Notes: generated from the letters alone by a model not told the origin. Numbered from the stretch's first letter, positions 24,083-33,796 are shown. The stretch: DNA of 64,000 nt from Chloroflexota bacterium (GCA_026702615.1 JAPPBY010000020.1:79007-143006), one strand, 5' to 3'. Made by a program: numbers and translations.

Positions 24083-25048
24083 CTAGAACCCGTTCCGCCC
24101 GTCGACGAAGCGCATCGGATCGACGAGCACGCCATGGATGGAGATCTCCCAGTGCAGGTGGGGCGCCGTCGAGAGGCCCGAGTCGCCCACGAACCCGATC
24201 AGTTGGCCCTTCTGCACCTCCTGCCCCTCGGCAACGGCGAAGGCGCTGAGGTGGGCGTAGCCCGAGAACACGCCTCCCCCGTGATCGATGATGACCGTGT
24301 TCCCGCGGAGGGCGAGCTGCCGCGCCAGCGCCACTCGGCCGCTGTTCGTCGCCGTCACGGGCGCCCCCTCGGGGGCGGCGAAGTCGGTACCGCCGTGGTT
24401 GCCCCCCACGGGGCCGTCGTTGAACGAGCGCCGCTCCCCGAACTGGCTCGAGATCTGGCCCCCGGACGGCGACCGCCAGCGCCCCTCCCAGAGCTTCTCC
24501 GGCGTGAGCACGGCATACGTGTCGGCCAGGAGCGCGTTTTCCCGATCGCGCTCCGCCTGGTCGAGCACCGGGTCGCCCGCGCCTTCTTCGTAGTAGAGGT
24601 GGGCGACATCCCACACGGACTCGGTGATCGTGATCTCGTGCTCGAAGCTGCCCTCCGTGCCGTTCACCATCGTGAGTTGCACCAGCATGGTGTGCGTTCC
24701 GGGTGCATCGAAGACCCCGACGCCGACGTAGCTGTACATGCTGAAGTCGCCCTGGATGAGCGGGTAACGCTGACCCAGGAACACGACCTGGCCCTCCTCC
24801 ACGCTCCCCGTGACCGACACGAGCACGGCCCCGCCCTGCGGGACCTCGACGACGGACACAATGAGCTCGGGCGGCACGATGGCGACCTCCGCCGTCGCCA
24901 CGCCCACGGCGGGGGGCGGAGTCTCCTCGGCAGCAGGCGTCACCGTCTCGACCGTCACCCCCGAACCGCCTCCACCACCCGCGCAGCCCCCGACGAGCAG
25001 CGTCAGCGCCACCAGCGCCAGAGCGAGCCGCAATCCTGAGAGGGGCAC
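24083..25048 (-). CDS. M23/LytM-type peptidase lipoprotein
   Basis: A 321-residue lipoprotein with lipobox (LLVGGC near residue 21) and a Gly/Pro linker, a beta-rich middle domain (about residues 50-180) resembling an immunoglobulin-like region, and a C-terminal LytM/M23 domain. Zinc-site motifs are complete: HGGTDFAAPEG and HLHWEI, so it may be an active glycyl- or D,L-type endopeptidase on peptidoglycan. GTG 25048 is chosen as start because it gives a normal signal peptide; the frame extends upstream without support. Confidence 0.9.
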   Translation of the reverse strand: MPLSGLRLALALVALTLLVGGCAGGGGGSGVTVETVTPAAEETPPPAVGVATAEVAIVPPELIVSVVEVPQGGAVLVSVTGSVEEGQVVFLGQRYPLIQGDFSMYSYVGVGVFDAPGTHTMLVQLTMVNGTEGSFEHEITITESVWDVAHLYYEEGAGDPVLDQAERDRENALLADTYAVLTPEKLWEGRWRSPSGGQISSQFGERRSFNDGPVGGNHGGTDFAAPEGAPVTATNSGRVALARQLALRGNTVIIDHGGGVFSGYAHLSAFAVAEGQEVQKGQLIGFVGDSGLSTAPHLHWEISIHGVLVDPMRFVDGRNGF

Positions 25049-25110
25049 AGCACAAGAGTGCGCCAGCAGCCCGCCACCGTCGACCGCGCCCCCGAGCCTC
25101 CCCACCCTGC

Positions 25111-25116
25111 TACCAT
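25111..25116 (+). promoter_or_regulatory. Predicted -10 of leaderless DUF302 gene
   Basis: TACCAT ends 7 nt before ATG 25124. Confidence 0.5.
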
Positions 25117-25123
25117 CCCGCGC

Positions 25124-25525
25124 ATGTCAGCGTCATCCGTCGAGGAGCACCCCTTCGCCCTGCGGCGCACCGCCAACTTCGACTTCATCGAGGGGCTTAA
25201 CCGCACGAAGGAGGCCCTGCGCGAACAGGGCTTCGACATCGCCACCACGCTCGACGCCAGTGGCGCCCTCGGGGGCGCCTGCACCATCCTCGGGGTCTGC
25301 GACGACGACCTGCTTCGCCGCGCCATCGAAGCCGACCCCGACGCGGGCGCGCTGCTGCCCTGCAGCGTCGCCGTTCACGCGCAGGACGACGGCATCGTCG
25401 TCGAGGCGGTCGACCCGACAGTCACGCTGGGCGGGGTAGGGAACGAGGCGCTCGCCGCCATCGCCGCCGAGGTGCGGGAACGGCTCGCGAACGCCCTCGG
25501 GCGCATACCGGCGGGCAGCCGCTGA
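25124..25525 (+). CDS. DUF302-family protein
   Basis: A 133-residue soluble single-domain protein of the DUF302 type. Family-like stretches are NFDFIEGLNRTKEALREQGFDIATTLD, a CTILGVCDDDLLRRAIEADPDAGALLPC segment carrying conserved Cys, and IVVEAVDPTVTL. Function is unknown; DUF302 proteins form dimers and some occur fused to redox or transport domains. ATG 25124 is supported by a leaderless-spaced -10. Confidence 0.8.
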   Translation: MSASSVEEHPFALRRTANFDFIEGLNRTKEALREQGFDIATTLDASGALGGACTILGVCDDDLLRRAIEADPDAGALLPCSVAVHAQDDGIVVEAVDPTVTLGGVGNEALAAIAAEVRERLANALGRIPAGSR

Positions 25526-25549
25526 CACTGGGAATCGGTGGGGGAAGGC

Positions 25550-25626
25550 TGGTCGGGGTGCCCGGATTTGAACCGGGGACCTCTTCGTCCCGAACGAAGC
25601 ACTCTACCTGGCTGAGCTACACCCCG
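25550..25626 (-). tRNA. tRNA-Pro (anticodon CGG)
   Basis: Full cloverleaf on the minus strand. Acceptor CGGGGTG pairs with CACCCCG, then discriminator A and a genome-encoded CCA (25550-25552). D-arm is GCTC...GAGT; the anticodon stem CTTCG/CGAAG encloses the loop TTCGGGA, giving anticodon CGG and a G37 typical of proline tRNAs. T-arm CCGGGTTC-type stem-loop is present (CCCGG TTCAAAT CCGGG). It reads CCG codons, very frequent in this GC-rich genome. Confidence 0.97.
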
Positions 25627-25729
25627 AGCGAGTTCCCAGAATAGCGCCGCCGCCCCTACCCGTCGCCCCCTCCGCGCCCTCCTCTCCTACACTACGCCGC
25701 GCGGGCCACCGGCCCCCGGGAGAACTGTC

Positions 25730-26557
25730 ATGAGCGAGCGCGAAGCAGTCGAGCGACCAGAGAACTCCAGCGAGCACGCAGCAGCACAGCGTTTCGAAGG
25801 CAAGGTCGTCGTCATCACCGGCGCGGCGGGAGGCATCGGCCGCGCCACCTGCGTGCGGCTCGCCCAGGAGGGCGCGCGCATCGTCGCCGTCGACCTCGCG
25901 GGCAGCGACCTCGGCGGCGCCGTCGAGGCGGTCGAGGCGGAGGGGGGCGAGGCCATCGCCGTCCCCACCGACGTGACCGTCTGGGAGGACCACCAGCGCT
26001 ACGTACACGAGGCCGTCGACAACTTCGGCGGCATCGACGGGTTCTTCAACAACGCCGGCATCGAGGGCCTCGTCACCCCGCTTACCGACTACCCCGAGGA
26101 CATGTTCGACAAGGTCATCGCGGTCAACGTGAAAGGCGTGTGGCTGGGGCTGAAGGCCGTCGCCCCGGCGATGCAGGCGCGTGGCGGCGGCGCCGTCGTC
26201 AACACCGCCTCGACGGCGGGCCTGGGGGGCACGCCCCACCTCGTCGCCTACGGCGCGAGCAAGCACGCCGTCATCGGCATCACGCGCACGGCCGCACTTG
26301 AGTTCGCCCGCGACAACATCCGCGTGAACGCCATCTGCCCCGCGCCCATCGAGACACGCATGATGCGGTCCATCGAGCGCGGCGGCGATCCCGACGACCC
26401 CGAGGGCCGCCACCGCGACATCGCCGCCGGCCTCCCCCTGCGGCGCTACGGCGAACCCCACGAGGTCGCCGCCCTCGCCGCCTTCCTCCTGAGCGACGAG
26501 TCATCCTTCATGACGGGCGCCTACTACCAGGTCGACGGCGGCTCCAAGGCCCGCTAG
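25730..26557 (+). CDS. Short-chain dehydrogenase/reductase
   Basis: A 275-residue classical SDR oxidoreductase using NAD(P). Cofactor site VITGAAGGIGRA, the NNAG motif (FFNNAGIEG), catalytic Ser in TASTAGLGG and Tyr-Lys in YGASKHA are intact, with the C-terminal FLLSDESSFMTGAYYQVDGG of the FabG/glucose-dehydrogenase-like group. An Asp after strand 2 (AVDLAG) suggests NAD preference. Substrate unknown. A short acidic N-terminal extension of about 20 residues precedes the domain. A GGGAGAA ribosome site precedes ATG. Confidence 0.93.
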   Translation: MSEREAVERPENSSEHAAAQRFEGKVVVITGAAGGIGRATCVRLAQEGARIVAVDLAGSDLGGAVEAVEAEGGEAIAVPTDVTVWEDHQRYVHEAVDNFGGIDGFFNNAGIEGLVTPLTDYPEDMFDKVIAVNVKGVWLGLKAVAPAMQARGGGAVVNTASTAGLGGTPHLVAYGASKHAVIGITRTAALEFARDNIRVNAICPAPIETRMMRSIERGGDPDDPEGRHRDIAAGLPLRRYGEPHEVAALAAFLLSDESSFMTGAYYQVDGGSKAR

Positions 26558-28935
26558 GGGAGCGTGATCCGCCAGATCCTGTTGAACTCGGACACGAGCA
26601 GGTCGCCCTCGGGCGTAACGAGGACCGAGTGCGGGTCGAATCGCGTGACCCCGGGGAACGACTCGGCGTCTACCACGATGGCGATATCCCCGTCCGGGGA
26701 GATGCTCATCACCCGCTGGTAATCCAGGTCAACCGCGTAGACGGTGCCATCGCTCGCCACCGCAATGTCCCGCAGCCACCCGGAGAACGCTCCGCCGTAG
26801 TGGCCCGGACCCGCCTCGACCAGCACCGTGACGCTGCCCACCTCACTGATGCTCCCGATCATGACCGGGAACGACCTCCCGGCCGCGTAGTGAAGCCGGC
26901 CGCTCGCGTCGACGTCGATCGCCGAGAGCCAACCCGGCTGGACCCGGGCAGCTATCGAAAGCTGGCCGTCCTCGAGACGCCAGACGCCGTTGCTCTCGTC
27001 CCCGATCAGCAGGTTGCCGTTCGCGTCCACGGCCAGACCCGTAATGGAGAACAGTCCTGTCGGGAGCCAGTCCAGGACCGTCGTGACATGACCATCGGGG
27101 GCGATACGGCGGATGGCCTCGTTGCCGCCGTCCAGCACGTACACATTCCCATCGGCGTCGACGGCCACGTACGAGGGGTTCGAGAACCTCGCTTCCTCGG
27201 CCGGGCCGTCGAGGAAGCCCCGCTCGCCGTCCCCCGCCAGGACCGTGACGGTGCCGTCGGGGGCGAGCCGCCGGACATCGTTGAGGAACGAGCCAGGCCC
27301 GATGAGGTAGCCGTCGGGCGAGAGCGCAAACCCGTCCGAGTTGAACGTGTCCAGCTGCGGGAGAGCCGTGACGGTCACGCCGACGGCGCGGGGCGGCCCT
27401 TCGTGGGTCGCGAGGGGCACAGCGCCTGCCGGCAGACCACCGCGGGCGAGTTCAACGGCTCGCACCACGGTCGTAGCCTGGTCCGCGACGAACAGGACGC
27501 CGTCGGGCGAGAGCGCAAGGGGCCCCGGCAGGTTGAAGCGCGCCTCGCCGCGCGTGCCGTCAAGCCAACCCTTCTCGCCCGTTCCCGCCACCGCTTCAAG
27601 ATCGCCCGCGCGGGTCAGCCGGACGAGCTGGTGGAGGCCGGTGTTGGAGAGGTACACGCCCCCGTCTCCGGCCGGCGCGATGCCCGCCGGGTACCCGAGC
27701 GATCCGCCGCTGTTGAGCCCATCACTGCGCAGGACGGTCTGGACGGTCCCGGTCGTGTCGATGAGGCGGACGGCAGAGTACTCCTCGATTCCGCCCCGGT
27801 CGTTGATATCGATCACGAAGATGTTGCCGTCGTCGTCGATGGTGATCGCCTGCAGCGAGAAGAACTCGGCGTTCTCCCGCCAGCCGTCCTGGTAGCCGTT
27901 GCGCTCCCCGCCGGCGAAGGTCGAGACCTGACCCGCCGGCGAGAGCCGCCTGATACGCGTTGCCTCAATGATATACAGGTCACCGAGCGGGCCCAGCGCA
28001 ACCCCTCGCGGGTTGATGATTCCCGCCTCCTCGGCGGGCCCGTCGACGTACTCCCACCGGCCGGTGCCGGCAATCGTGCTCACGATGCCATCGGCAGTGA
28101 TCCTACGGATGCGGTGGTTGCGCTCGTCTGCCACGTAGATGGTCCCCCGCCCATCGACCGCCACACCGCGTGGGTGATAGAAGCGTGCGTCCTCCGCTTC
28201 GCCGTCCCGGTCGCCCCGGCCGGCGGCGATGGTCGTGACCGTCCCGTCCGGAGCAACCCGCCGGATGGCATCGTTGTAGTAGTCCGCGACGACCGCACTC
28301 CCGTCCGGGGCGGCGGCCAGCCCGAGCGCCCAGGGTCGATGCTGGCTGAAGACGGCGTGGGCCCCGAACCGCGCGCCGTCGCCCTGTCCGTCGCTGGACC
28401 CCAGCGACCCTGCGCTGCCTGCGAGCGTCGAGACCGGCCGTCGCGGGACAGGGACGTCGAGGCTGATGTTGCCGTAGCGGAAGCGGCCGCTTGAGCTGAC
28501 GCCGTCGTCGAGCGGAAGCGGAATCGTTCCCAGGATCCGCCAGTCGCCCTCGGCCGGACGCGCGCTGATGAAGATGCTGGAGCTATCCCCCACGTCCTGC
28601 CAGACGCGCACCTCAACTGTGGCCGGATCCGCCCGGCCGGGCAGGGGAACATCGAGGCTGATATCGCCGTACTGGAACCGGCCCGAGGAGCTCGTGCCGT
28701 CGTCCAGCGGCAGCGGGATCGTCCCCAGCGTCCGCCATGAGCCGCCCGCCGGGCGGGCGCTGACGTAGATGTCGAGCTCGTTCCCCACGTCCTGCCAGAC
28801 GCGCACCTCGACGGTGGCGGTGTCCCCCTCCTGGGCCGCGCCCGGCGCCACAGCGGCAAGGGCAAGGAGGACCGCGAGCACGCCTGCCATCAGCCCCCAG
28901 GCCCCGGCACTCCATCCCCTCCGCACTCCGCTCAT
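26554..28935 (-). CDS. Secreted NHL-repeat propeller protein 1 of 3
   Basis: A 793-residue secreted protein. It has a signal peptide (about 1-35, ending APGAAQ), then two copies of a ~65-residue module (starting TATVEVRVWQDVG and ATVEVRVWQDVG, with ISARPAEGDWRILGTIPLPL), then many NHL blades (e.g. GTIYVADERNHRIRRITADG, VSTIAGTG) that would make one or two beta-propellers (about 175-790). NHL propellers generally bind proteins, carbohydrates or RNA; no enzyme motif is seen. ATG overlaps the upstream gene's stop (ATGA). It is the most diverged of the three paralogues, and last in the operon. Confidence 0.82.
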   Translation of the reverse strand: MSGVRRGWSAGAWGLMAGVLAVLLALAAVAPGAAQEGDTATVEVRVWQDVGNELDIYVSARPAGGSWRTLGTIPLPLDDGTSSSGRFQYGDISLDVPLPGRADPATVEVRVWQDVGDSSSIFISARPAEGDWRILGTIPLPLDDGVSSSGRFRYGNISLDVPVPRRPVSTLAGSAGSLGSSDGQGDGARFGAHAVFSQHRPWALGLAAAPDGSAVVADYYNDAIRRVAPDGTVTTIAAGRGDRDGEAEDARFYHPRGVAVDGRGTIYVADERNHRIRRITADGIVSTIAGTGRWEYVDGPAEEAGIINPRGVALGPLGDLYIIEATRIRRLSPAGQVSTFAGGERNGYQDGWRENAEFFSLQAITIDDDGNIFVIDINDRGGIEEYSAVRLIDTTGTVQTVLRSDGLNSGGSLGYPAGIAPAGDGGVYLSNTGLHQLVRLTRAGDLEAVAGTGEKGWLDGTRGEARFNLPGPLALSPDGVLFVADQATTVVRAVELARGGLPAGAVPLATHEGPPRAVGVTVTALPQLDTFNSDGFALSPDGYLIGPGSFLNDVRRLAPDGTVTVLAGDGERGFLDGPAEEARFSNPSYVAVDADGNVYVLDGGNEAIRRIAPDGHVTTVLDWLPTGLFSITGLAVDANGNLLIGDESNGVWRLEDGQLSIAARVQPGWLSAIDVDASGRLHYAAGRSFPVMIGSISEVGSVTVLVEAGPGHYGGAFSGWLRDIAVASDGTVYAVDLDYQRVMSISPDGDIAIVVDAESFPGVTRFDPHSVLVTPEGDLLVSEFNRIWRITLP

Positions 28936-31373
28936 CGCTCTGGCAACGTGGCTCTGTAGAGCCTGCTGAACTCCGCAATGAGGAGGTCGCCATCCGGGGT
29001 CAGGGTGATGCCCGTGAGCGGATTCCGGAAACCGAACGAGCTATGGTCTCCGACAACCGCGACCTCCCCATCGGTGGCGATTCGTACGACCCGCTGGAAG
29101 GTCCAATCCACAACGTAGGCAGTGCCATCACGCTCGACGGCGATCCCCCTCGTTTCCCACGAGAGCGCCCCACCGTAGTGCCCGGGCACACGCTCCAGCA
29201 CCGTAGTCACCGAGCCACCGTCGTCGATTCTCCCGACCCAGGAGGCCCGGTTGTACTGGGCGACGAAGTAGATACGGCCCTCCCCGTCCACGTCCATGCC
29301 GTCCACCCTTCCCACTACGGCGGCGACAACCGAGAACCCTCCGTCTGGCGAGAGACGCCAGATCTCGGTGCCGTTCGTGAACCTCCCCGGCCCGTAGGGA
29401 ACCAGGAACGATGGTCGGGTTCCGTAGAGGTTCCCGTCCGCGTCCACCGTCATCTCGATGTTCCTGTCCAGCGTCAGGCTATCGGGCGTGTCCAGGGTCG
29501 AGACCTCGCCATCGGTCCCGATGCGGCGGATGGCGTTGTTACCGGTTTCCGCCACGTAGACCACCCCATCAGCGTCCACGGCGACACTCTGCGGGAAGGA
29601 GAACTGCGCCGCGGCAGAGGGGCCGTCCGCGAATCCCTCCTCGCCCGTCCCGGCGAACGTTCGCACCAGCCCGCTCGGCCCAATGCGGTTGATCCGGTGT
29701 CCATTCGGGGAGGGCGCGACCACAACACCGGACGGGGTCACACCTATGGTGATCAAGGAGATGTTGCCGATCTGCGGAAGCCTGCTGATCGTGACGCCCT
29801 CGACCCGGGGCAGCGGCTCGAGCTCGGCGAGCAGCACGGTCGTCGTCGGGAGGCCTCCGCGACCCAGCTGGATGGCCCGGACCACGGTGCCGCCCTGGTC
29901 GGCCACGAACAGCACGCCCCTGCTCGAGAGCGCGAGCGACCCGGGGAGACTGAAGGTCGCTTCGGCTCGGGAGCCGTCGCCGTGGCCTCTTTCGCCGGAG
30001 CCGGCCACGCCCTCGAGCTGACCCGCGCGCGTAATGCGGATGACCTGGTCTAACCCGGTGTTGGAGAGGTAGACGGCGCCGTTGCCGGCCGCCACGATGC
30101 CAGAGGGCGAGGCGAGCGCCCCGCCGAAGACCGGCTGCTCACTCCTGTAGATCGTGCGAACCCTCCCGCTGCCGTCGATCACCCGGACAATCGCCGTCGG
30201 GACACCGACCTGAGAGGCGAAGTCGTTTACCTCGAGCGTGTAGACGTTGCCAGCGTCGTCGACCGTGATGCCCCGCAGGTACCAGAATTGCGCCGACAGC
30301 CTCGGCCCGTCGCGATCGCCGGCTGAATCGCCGCCCGCGAAGGTCGTGACCTCACCCGCCGGCGAGAGGCGCCTGATCTTGCTGCTCTCGAGGATGTACA
30401 GGTCACCGTCGGGGCCCAGCGCGATCCCAAACATGTTCGTGAAGAGCGCTTCGTCGGCGGGCCCGTCGCGGGACTCGTACCCGATGCTGGGCTGCTCCGC
30501 GCCCGCGATCGTGCTGACGATCCTGTCGGGCGTGATCTTGCGGATGCGGTGGTTCAGGTCGTCGGCGACGTAGATGTTGCCCTCGGAATCCACAGCCACG
30601 CCGGTTGGGTTGTTGAACCTCGCAAGGGCGCCGGCGCCATCGACCAGGCCGCGCACTTCGCCACCCGCGACCGTCGTGACCCTCCCGTCCGGCGCGACCT
30701 GGCGGATCATGTGGTTGTCGCGATCGGCGACGATCACGCTCCCGTCGGGGTGGGCGGCCAGCGCGAGGGCAGTGGGCCGGGAGAAGATCGTGTCCCGCCC
30801 GAATCGCGCGTTGGCGCCCTGGCCGTCCCGCGCGCCGTACACACCCCCACGGCCCGCCAGCGTCGAGACCTCTTCAGCAGGCACCGGTACGTCGAGCGCG
30901 ATGTCGCCGAACTGGAAAGTGCCGCTGCTGCTGAAGCCGTCATCGAGCGGCAGCCGGATCGTGCCCAGCGTTCGCCACGAGCCGTCCGCCGGGCGCGCGC
31001 TGATGTAGACCTGCTCGTTCGCACCGACTCTCTGCCAGACGCGTACCTCGACAGTCGCCGGAACCGCCCGGCCCGGCAGCGACACAGGAAGGTCGATGTC
31101 TCCGTAGCGAAACGTGCCGCTTTCAGTCGTTTCGTCGAGCGGCAGGGGGATAGTCCCGAGCGTCCGCCACGAGCCGCCCGCCGGGCGCGCGCTGATGCGG
31201 ATGTCCTCGAGATCTCCCACGTTCTGCCACACCCGCACCTCGACGGTAGCGGTGTCCGCCTCTTGCGCCGAGGACGGCGCCACCGTGGCGACGGCGAAGA
31301 GCACCGCAAGAGCGCCTGTTACCAGCCTCCAGGGGCCGGTGCCCCATCCCCTTCGGACGACCCCATTTGTCAC
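28932..31373 (-). CDS. Secreted NHL-repeat propeller protein 2 of 3
   Basis: An 813-residue paralogue with the same plan: signal peptide (about 1-36), duplicated VEVRVWQ...ISARPAGGSWRTLGTIPLPL module (about 38-165), NHL propellers (about 168-810). Blades include NIYVADDLNHRIRKITPD, VSTIAGAEQ, and LFVADQGGTVVRAIQLG. It is much closer to paralogue 3 than to paralogue 1, sharing long near-identical stretches such as ARDGQGANARFGRD and GRGGLPTTTV. It starts at a GTG overlapping the upstream stop (GTGA). No transmembrane or sorting signal is seen at the C-terminus, so it is probably released or held by partners. Confidence 0.82.
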   Translation of the reverse strand: MTNGVVRRGWGTGPWRLVTGALAVLFAVATVAPSSAQEADTATVEVRVWQNVGDLEDIRISARPAGGSWRTLGTIPLPLDETTESGTFRYGDIDLPVSLPGRAVPATVEVRVWQRVGANEQVYISARPADGSWRTLGTIRLPLDDGFSSSGTFQFGDIALDVPVPAEEVSTLAGRGGVYGARDGQGANARFGRDTIFSRPTALALAAHPDGSVIVADRDNHMIRQVAPDGRVTTVAGGEVRGLVDGAGALARFNNPTGVAVDSEGNIYVADDLNHRIRKITPDRIVSTIAGAEQPSIGYESRDGPADEALFTNMFGIALGPDGDLYILESSKIRRLSPAGEVTTFAGGDSAGDRDGPRLSAQFWYLRGITVDDAGNVYTLEVNDFASQVGVPTAIVRVIDGSGRVRTIYRSEQPVFGGALASPSGIVAAGNGAVYLSNTGLDQVIRITRAGQLEGVAGSGERGHGDGSRAEATFSLPGSLALSSRGVLFVADQGGTVVRAIQLGRGGLPTTTVLLAELEPLPRVEGVTISRLPQIGNISLITIGVTPSGVVVAPSPNGHRINRIGPSGLVRTFAGTGEEGFADGPSAAAQFSFPQSVAVDADGVVYVAETGNNAIRRIGTDGEVSTLDTPDSLTLDRNIEMTVDADGNLYGTRPSFLVPYGPGRFTNGTEIWRLSPDGGFSVVAAVVGRVDGMDVDGEGRIYFVAQYNRASWVGRIDDGGSVTTVLERVPGHYGGALSWETRGIAVERDGTAYVVDWTFQRVVRIATDGEVAVVGDHSSFGFRNPLTGITLTPDGDLLIAEFSRLYRATLPER

Positions 31374-33769
31374 TCCGGGAACGTCACTCTGTGGAGTCTG
31401 TCGAACGCCGAAACGAGTAGGTCACCGTCAGGAGTCAGGGCGATTGCAAGAGGCGGAAGGCGGAAGCGGAACGAGCTCTGATCTCCGACGATCGCGACCT
31501 CCCCATCCGTGGTGATCCGGACGACCCGCCGGAAGACGAGATCGACCACGTACGCGGTGCCATCACTCTCGACAACGATTCCCCTGGGATCGTGCGAGAG
31601 CACCCCCCCGTACATCCCGGGAATGTCCTCAAGCACGGTGGCTACGGAACCGCTCGCGTCGATTCTGCTAACCGTAGCGGTCCGCCACAGCCTGGTGAGC
31701 AAGTAGATCTGGCCCTCCCCGTCCACGTCCATGCCGGTCACCCGCCCGGGCACCGCTGCCACTACCGAGAACGCTCCGTCCGGCGAGAGACGCCAGATCT
31801 CCGTGCCCTGCGTGCTCGCCCCCTCCCTGTAAGGAACATGGGCATCGCGGGTCCCGTAGAGGTTGCCGTCCCCATCCGTCGTGAGCTTCACGTTTCTGTC
31901 CAGCGACAGGCTGTCGGGTGTGCCGAGGGTTGAGACCTCGCCGTCGGTCCCGATTCGGCGAATAGCGTTGTTGCCGACATCCGCCACATAGACCACCCCA
32001 TCGGCGTCCACGGCAACGCTCCACGGGAGGGAGAACTGCGCTGCGGCCGAGGGGCCGTCCACGAATCCCTCCTCGCCCGTCCCGGCGAACGTCTGCACGA
32101 GGCCGCTCGGCCCGAGGCGGTCGATCCGGTGTGCGAACGAGAATGGCGCGATCACAACGCCGGAAGGCGTCACTTCCATGTCGACCGACAGGAAGTTGCC
32201 GGTCTGCGGAACCGCGCTGATCGTGATGCCTTCGACCCGGGGGAACGGCTCCAGCTCCGCGAGCGGCACGGTCGTCGTCGGGAGGCCCCCGCGACCCAGC
32301 TGGATGGCGCGGACGACGGTGGCGTCCTGATCGGCCACGAACAGGACGCCCCGGCTTGAGAGCGCGAGCGACCCGGGGAGGTTGAAGGTCGCCTCGGCGC
32401 GAGAGCCGTCGGCATGGCCCCTGTCGCCGGAGCCGGCCACGCCCTCGAGTTGGCCGGCACGCGTGATGCGGACCACCTGGTTCAGCCCGGTGTTGGAGAG
32501 GTAGACCGCGCCGTTCCCCGCCGCCACGATCCCGTGCGGCGTGGCAAGCGCTCCGCCGAACGCCATTTGACTGCTCCGGTAGATCGTGCGGACCCTCCCG
32601 CTGTCGTCGATCACCCGAACAATCGCCGCCGGAATACCCTCTTCCTGGGCAATTTCGTTCCTCTCGAGCGTGTAGATGTTGCCCGCGTCATCTACGGTAA
32701 TGGCCCGTAAGCCCCTGAATTGAGCCGACAGCCTCGGGCCATCGCGATCGCCTTCTGAGTCGCCCCCCGCGAAAGTCGTGACCTCGCCCGCCGGCGAAAG
32801 GCGCCTGATCTTCGTTCCGGCCTCGGCGATGTAGAGGTCGCCCTGGGGCCCCAGCGCGATCCCGTGGAGCGTCTTGAAGAGGGCGGCGGCGGCAGGCCCG
32901 TCGCGGGACTCCTCCCGGATGTTGGGCTGCTCGGTGCCCGCGATCGTGCTGACGATCCCCTCCGGCGTGATCTTGCGGATGCGCCGGTTGTACGAGTCTG
33001 CAACATAGATGTTGCCGTCGGCATCCACGGCAACGCCGCTCGGGCCGTTGAACTGCGCCTGGGCACCGGCGCCGTCCAGCAGCCCGCTCACTTCACCACC
33101 CGCGATCGTGGTGACCGTCCCGTCGGCCGCAACCCGCCGGATCACGTCGTTGTTGAAATCCGCGACGATCACGCTCCCGTCCCGGTCCGCGGCCAGGGCC
33201 AGGTCGGAGGGCTCGGCGAAGAGCGTGTCCCGCCCGAATCGCGCGTTGGCGCCCTGGCCGTCCCGCGCGCCGTACACGCCCGCACGGCCCGCCAGCGTCG
33301 AGACCTCTGCGGGTGGCACCGGCACGTCGAGCGCGATGTCGCCGAACTGGAAGGTGCCGCTGCTGCTGAAGCCGTCGTCGAGCGGCAGCGCGATCGTGCC
33401 CAGGGTGCGCCACGAGCCGTCCGCCGGACGCGCGCTGATGTACACGCGGCTCAGGTCCCGCACCCGCTGCCACACCCGCACCTCGACCGTCGCCGGAACC
33501 GCTCGGCCCGGCAGGGGCACATCGAGGTCGATATCGCCGTAGGCGAACGTGCCGCTGTCGGTCGTCTCGTCCAGGGGCAGCGGGATTGTCCCGAGCGTCC
33601 GCCACGAACCGCCCGCCGGGCGCGCGCTGATGCGGATGTCCTCAAGATCCCCGACGTTCTGCCAGACGCGCACCTCGACCGTGGCCGTTCGTTCAGCCTG
33701 CGCCGAACCCACAGCCACCACAACGACACCCAGCAGCGCCGCCAGCACCACGAGCGTCAACCGTCTCAC
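31370..33769 (-). CDS. Secreted NHL-repeat propeller protein 3 of 3
   Basis: A 799-residue, promoter-proximal member of the trio. Signal peptide (about 1-25, VVAVGSAQA), duplicated N-terminal module (about 27-155) and NHL propellers (about 158-798), with blades such as NIYVADSYNRRIRKITPEG and VVYVADVGNNAIRRIGTDG. The start is GTG 33769. It overlaps a seven-codon minus-strand ORF (33766-33789) by its first base pair set, so its translation may be coupled to that leader. Nothing in the neighbourhood reveals the ligand. Identity as NHL propeller is secure; biological role is not. Confidence 0.82.
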   Translation of the reverse strand: MRRLTLVVLAALLGVVVVAVGSAQAERTATVEVRVWQNVGDLEDIRISARPAGGSWRTLGTIPLPLDETTDSGTFAYGDIDLDVPLPGRAVPATVEVRVWQRVRDLSRVYISARPADGSWRTLGTIALPLDDGFSSSGTFQFGDIALDVPVPPAEVSTLAGRAGVYGARDGQGANARFGRDTLFAEPSDLALAADRDGSVIVADFNNDVIRRVAADGTVTTIAGGEVSGLLDGAGAQAQFNGPSGVAVDADGNIYVADSYNRRIRKITPEGIVSTIAGTEQPNIREESRDGPAAAALFKTLHGIALGPQGDLYIAEAGTKIRRLSPAGEVTTFAGGDSEGDRDGPRLSAQFRGLRAITVDDAGNIYTLERNEIAQEEGIPAAIVRVIDDSGRVRTIYRSSQMAFGGALATPHGIVAAGNGAVYLSNTGLNQVVRITRAGQLEGVAGSGDRGHADGSRAEATFNLPGSLALSSRGVLFVADQDATVVRAIQLGRGGLPTTTVPLAELEPFPRVEGITISAVPQTGNFLSVDMEVTPSGVVIAPFSFAHRIDRLGPSGLVQTFAGTGEEGFVDGPSAAAQFSLPWSVAVDADGVVYVADVGNNAIRRIGTDGEVSTLGTPDSLSLDRNVKLTTDGDGNLYGTRDAHVPYREGASTQGTEIWRLSPDGAFSVVAAVPGRVTGMDVDGEGQIYLLTRLWRTATVSRIDASGSVATVLEDIPGMYGGVLSHDPRGIVVESDGTAYVVDLVFRRVVRITTDGEVAIVGDQSSFRFRLPPLAIALTPDGDLLVSAFDRLHRVTFPE

Positions 33770-33789
33770 GCATCACCGCCGCGAGGCAT
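33766..33789 (-). CDS. Possible 7-codon leader ORF of the NHL operon
   Basis: ATG 33789 lies 7 nt after a TATGGT hexamer, so it would be the first codon of a leaderless mRNA. The frame MPRGGDA stops at a TGA that overlaps the GTG of the first NHL gene (GTGA). This is the same overlap used between the NHL genes themselves. It is short and unproven. Confidence 0.3.
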   Translation of the reverse strand: MPRGGDA

Positions 33790-33796
33790 CCGCGCG

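Noticed and set aside
26629..28494. 621-residue plus-strand frame over the first NHL gene
   Set aside because: Complement of a repetitive propeller gene; its repeats merely mirror NHL blades.
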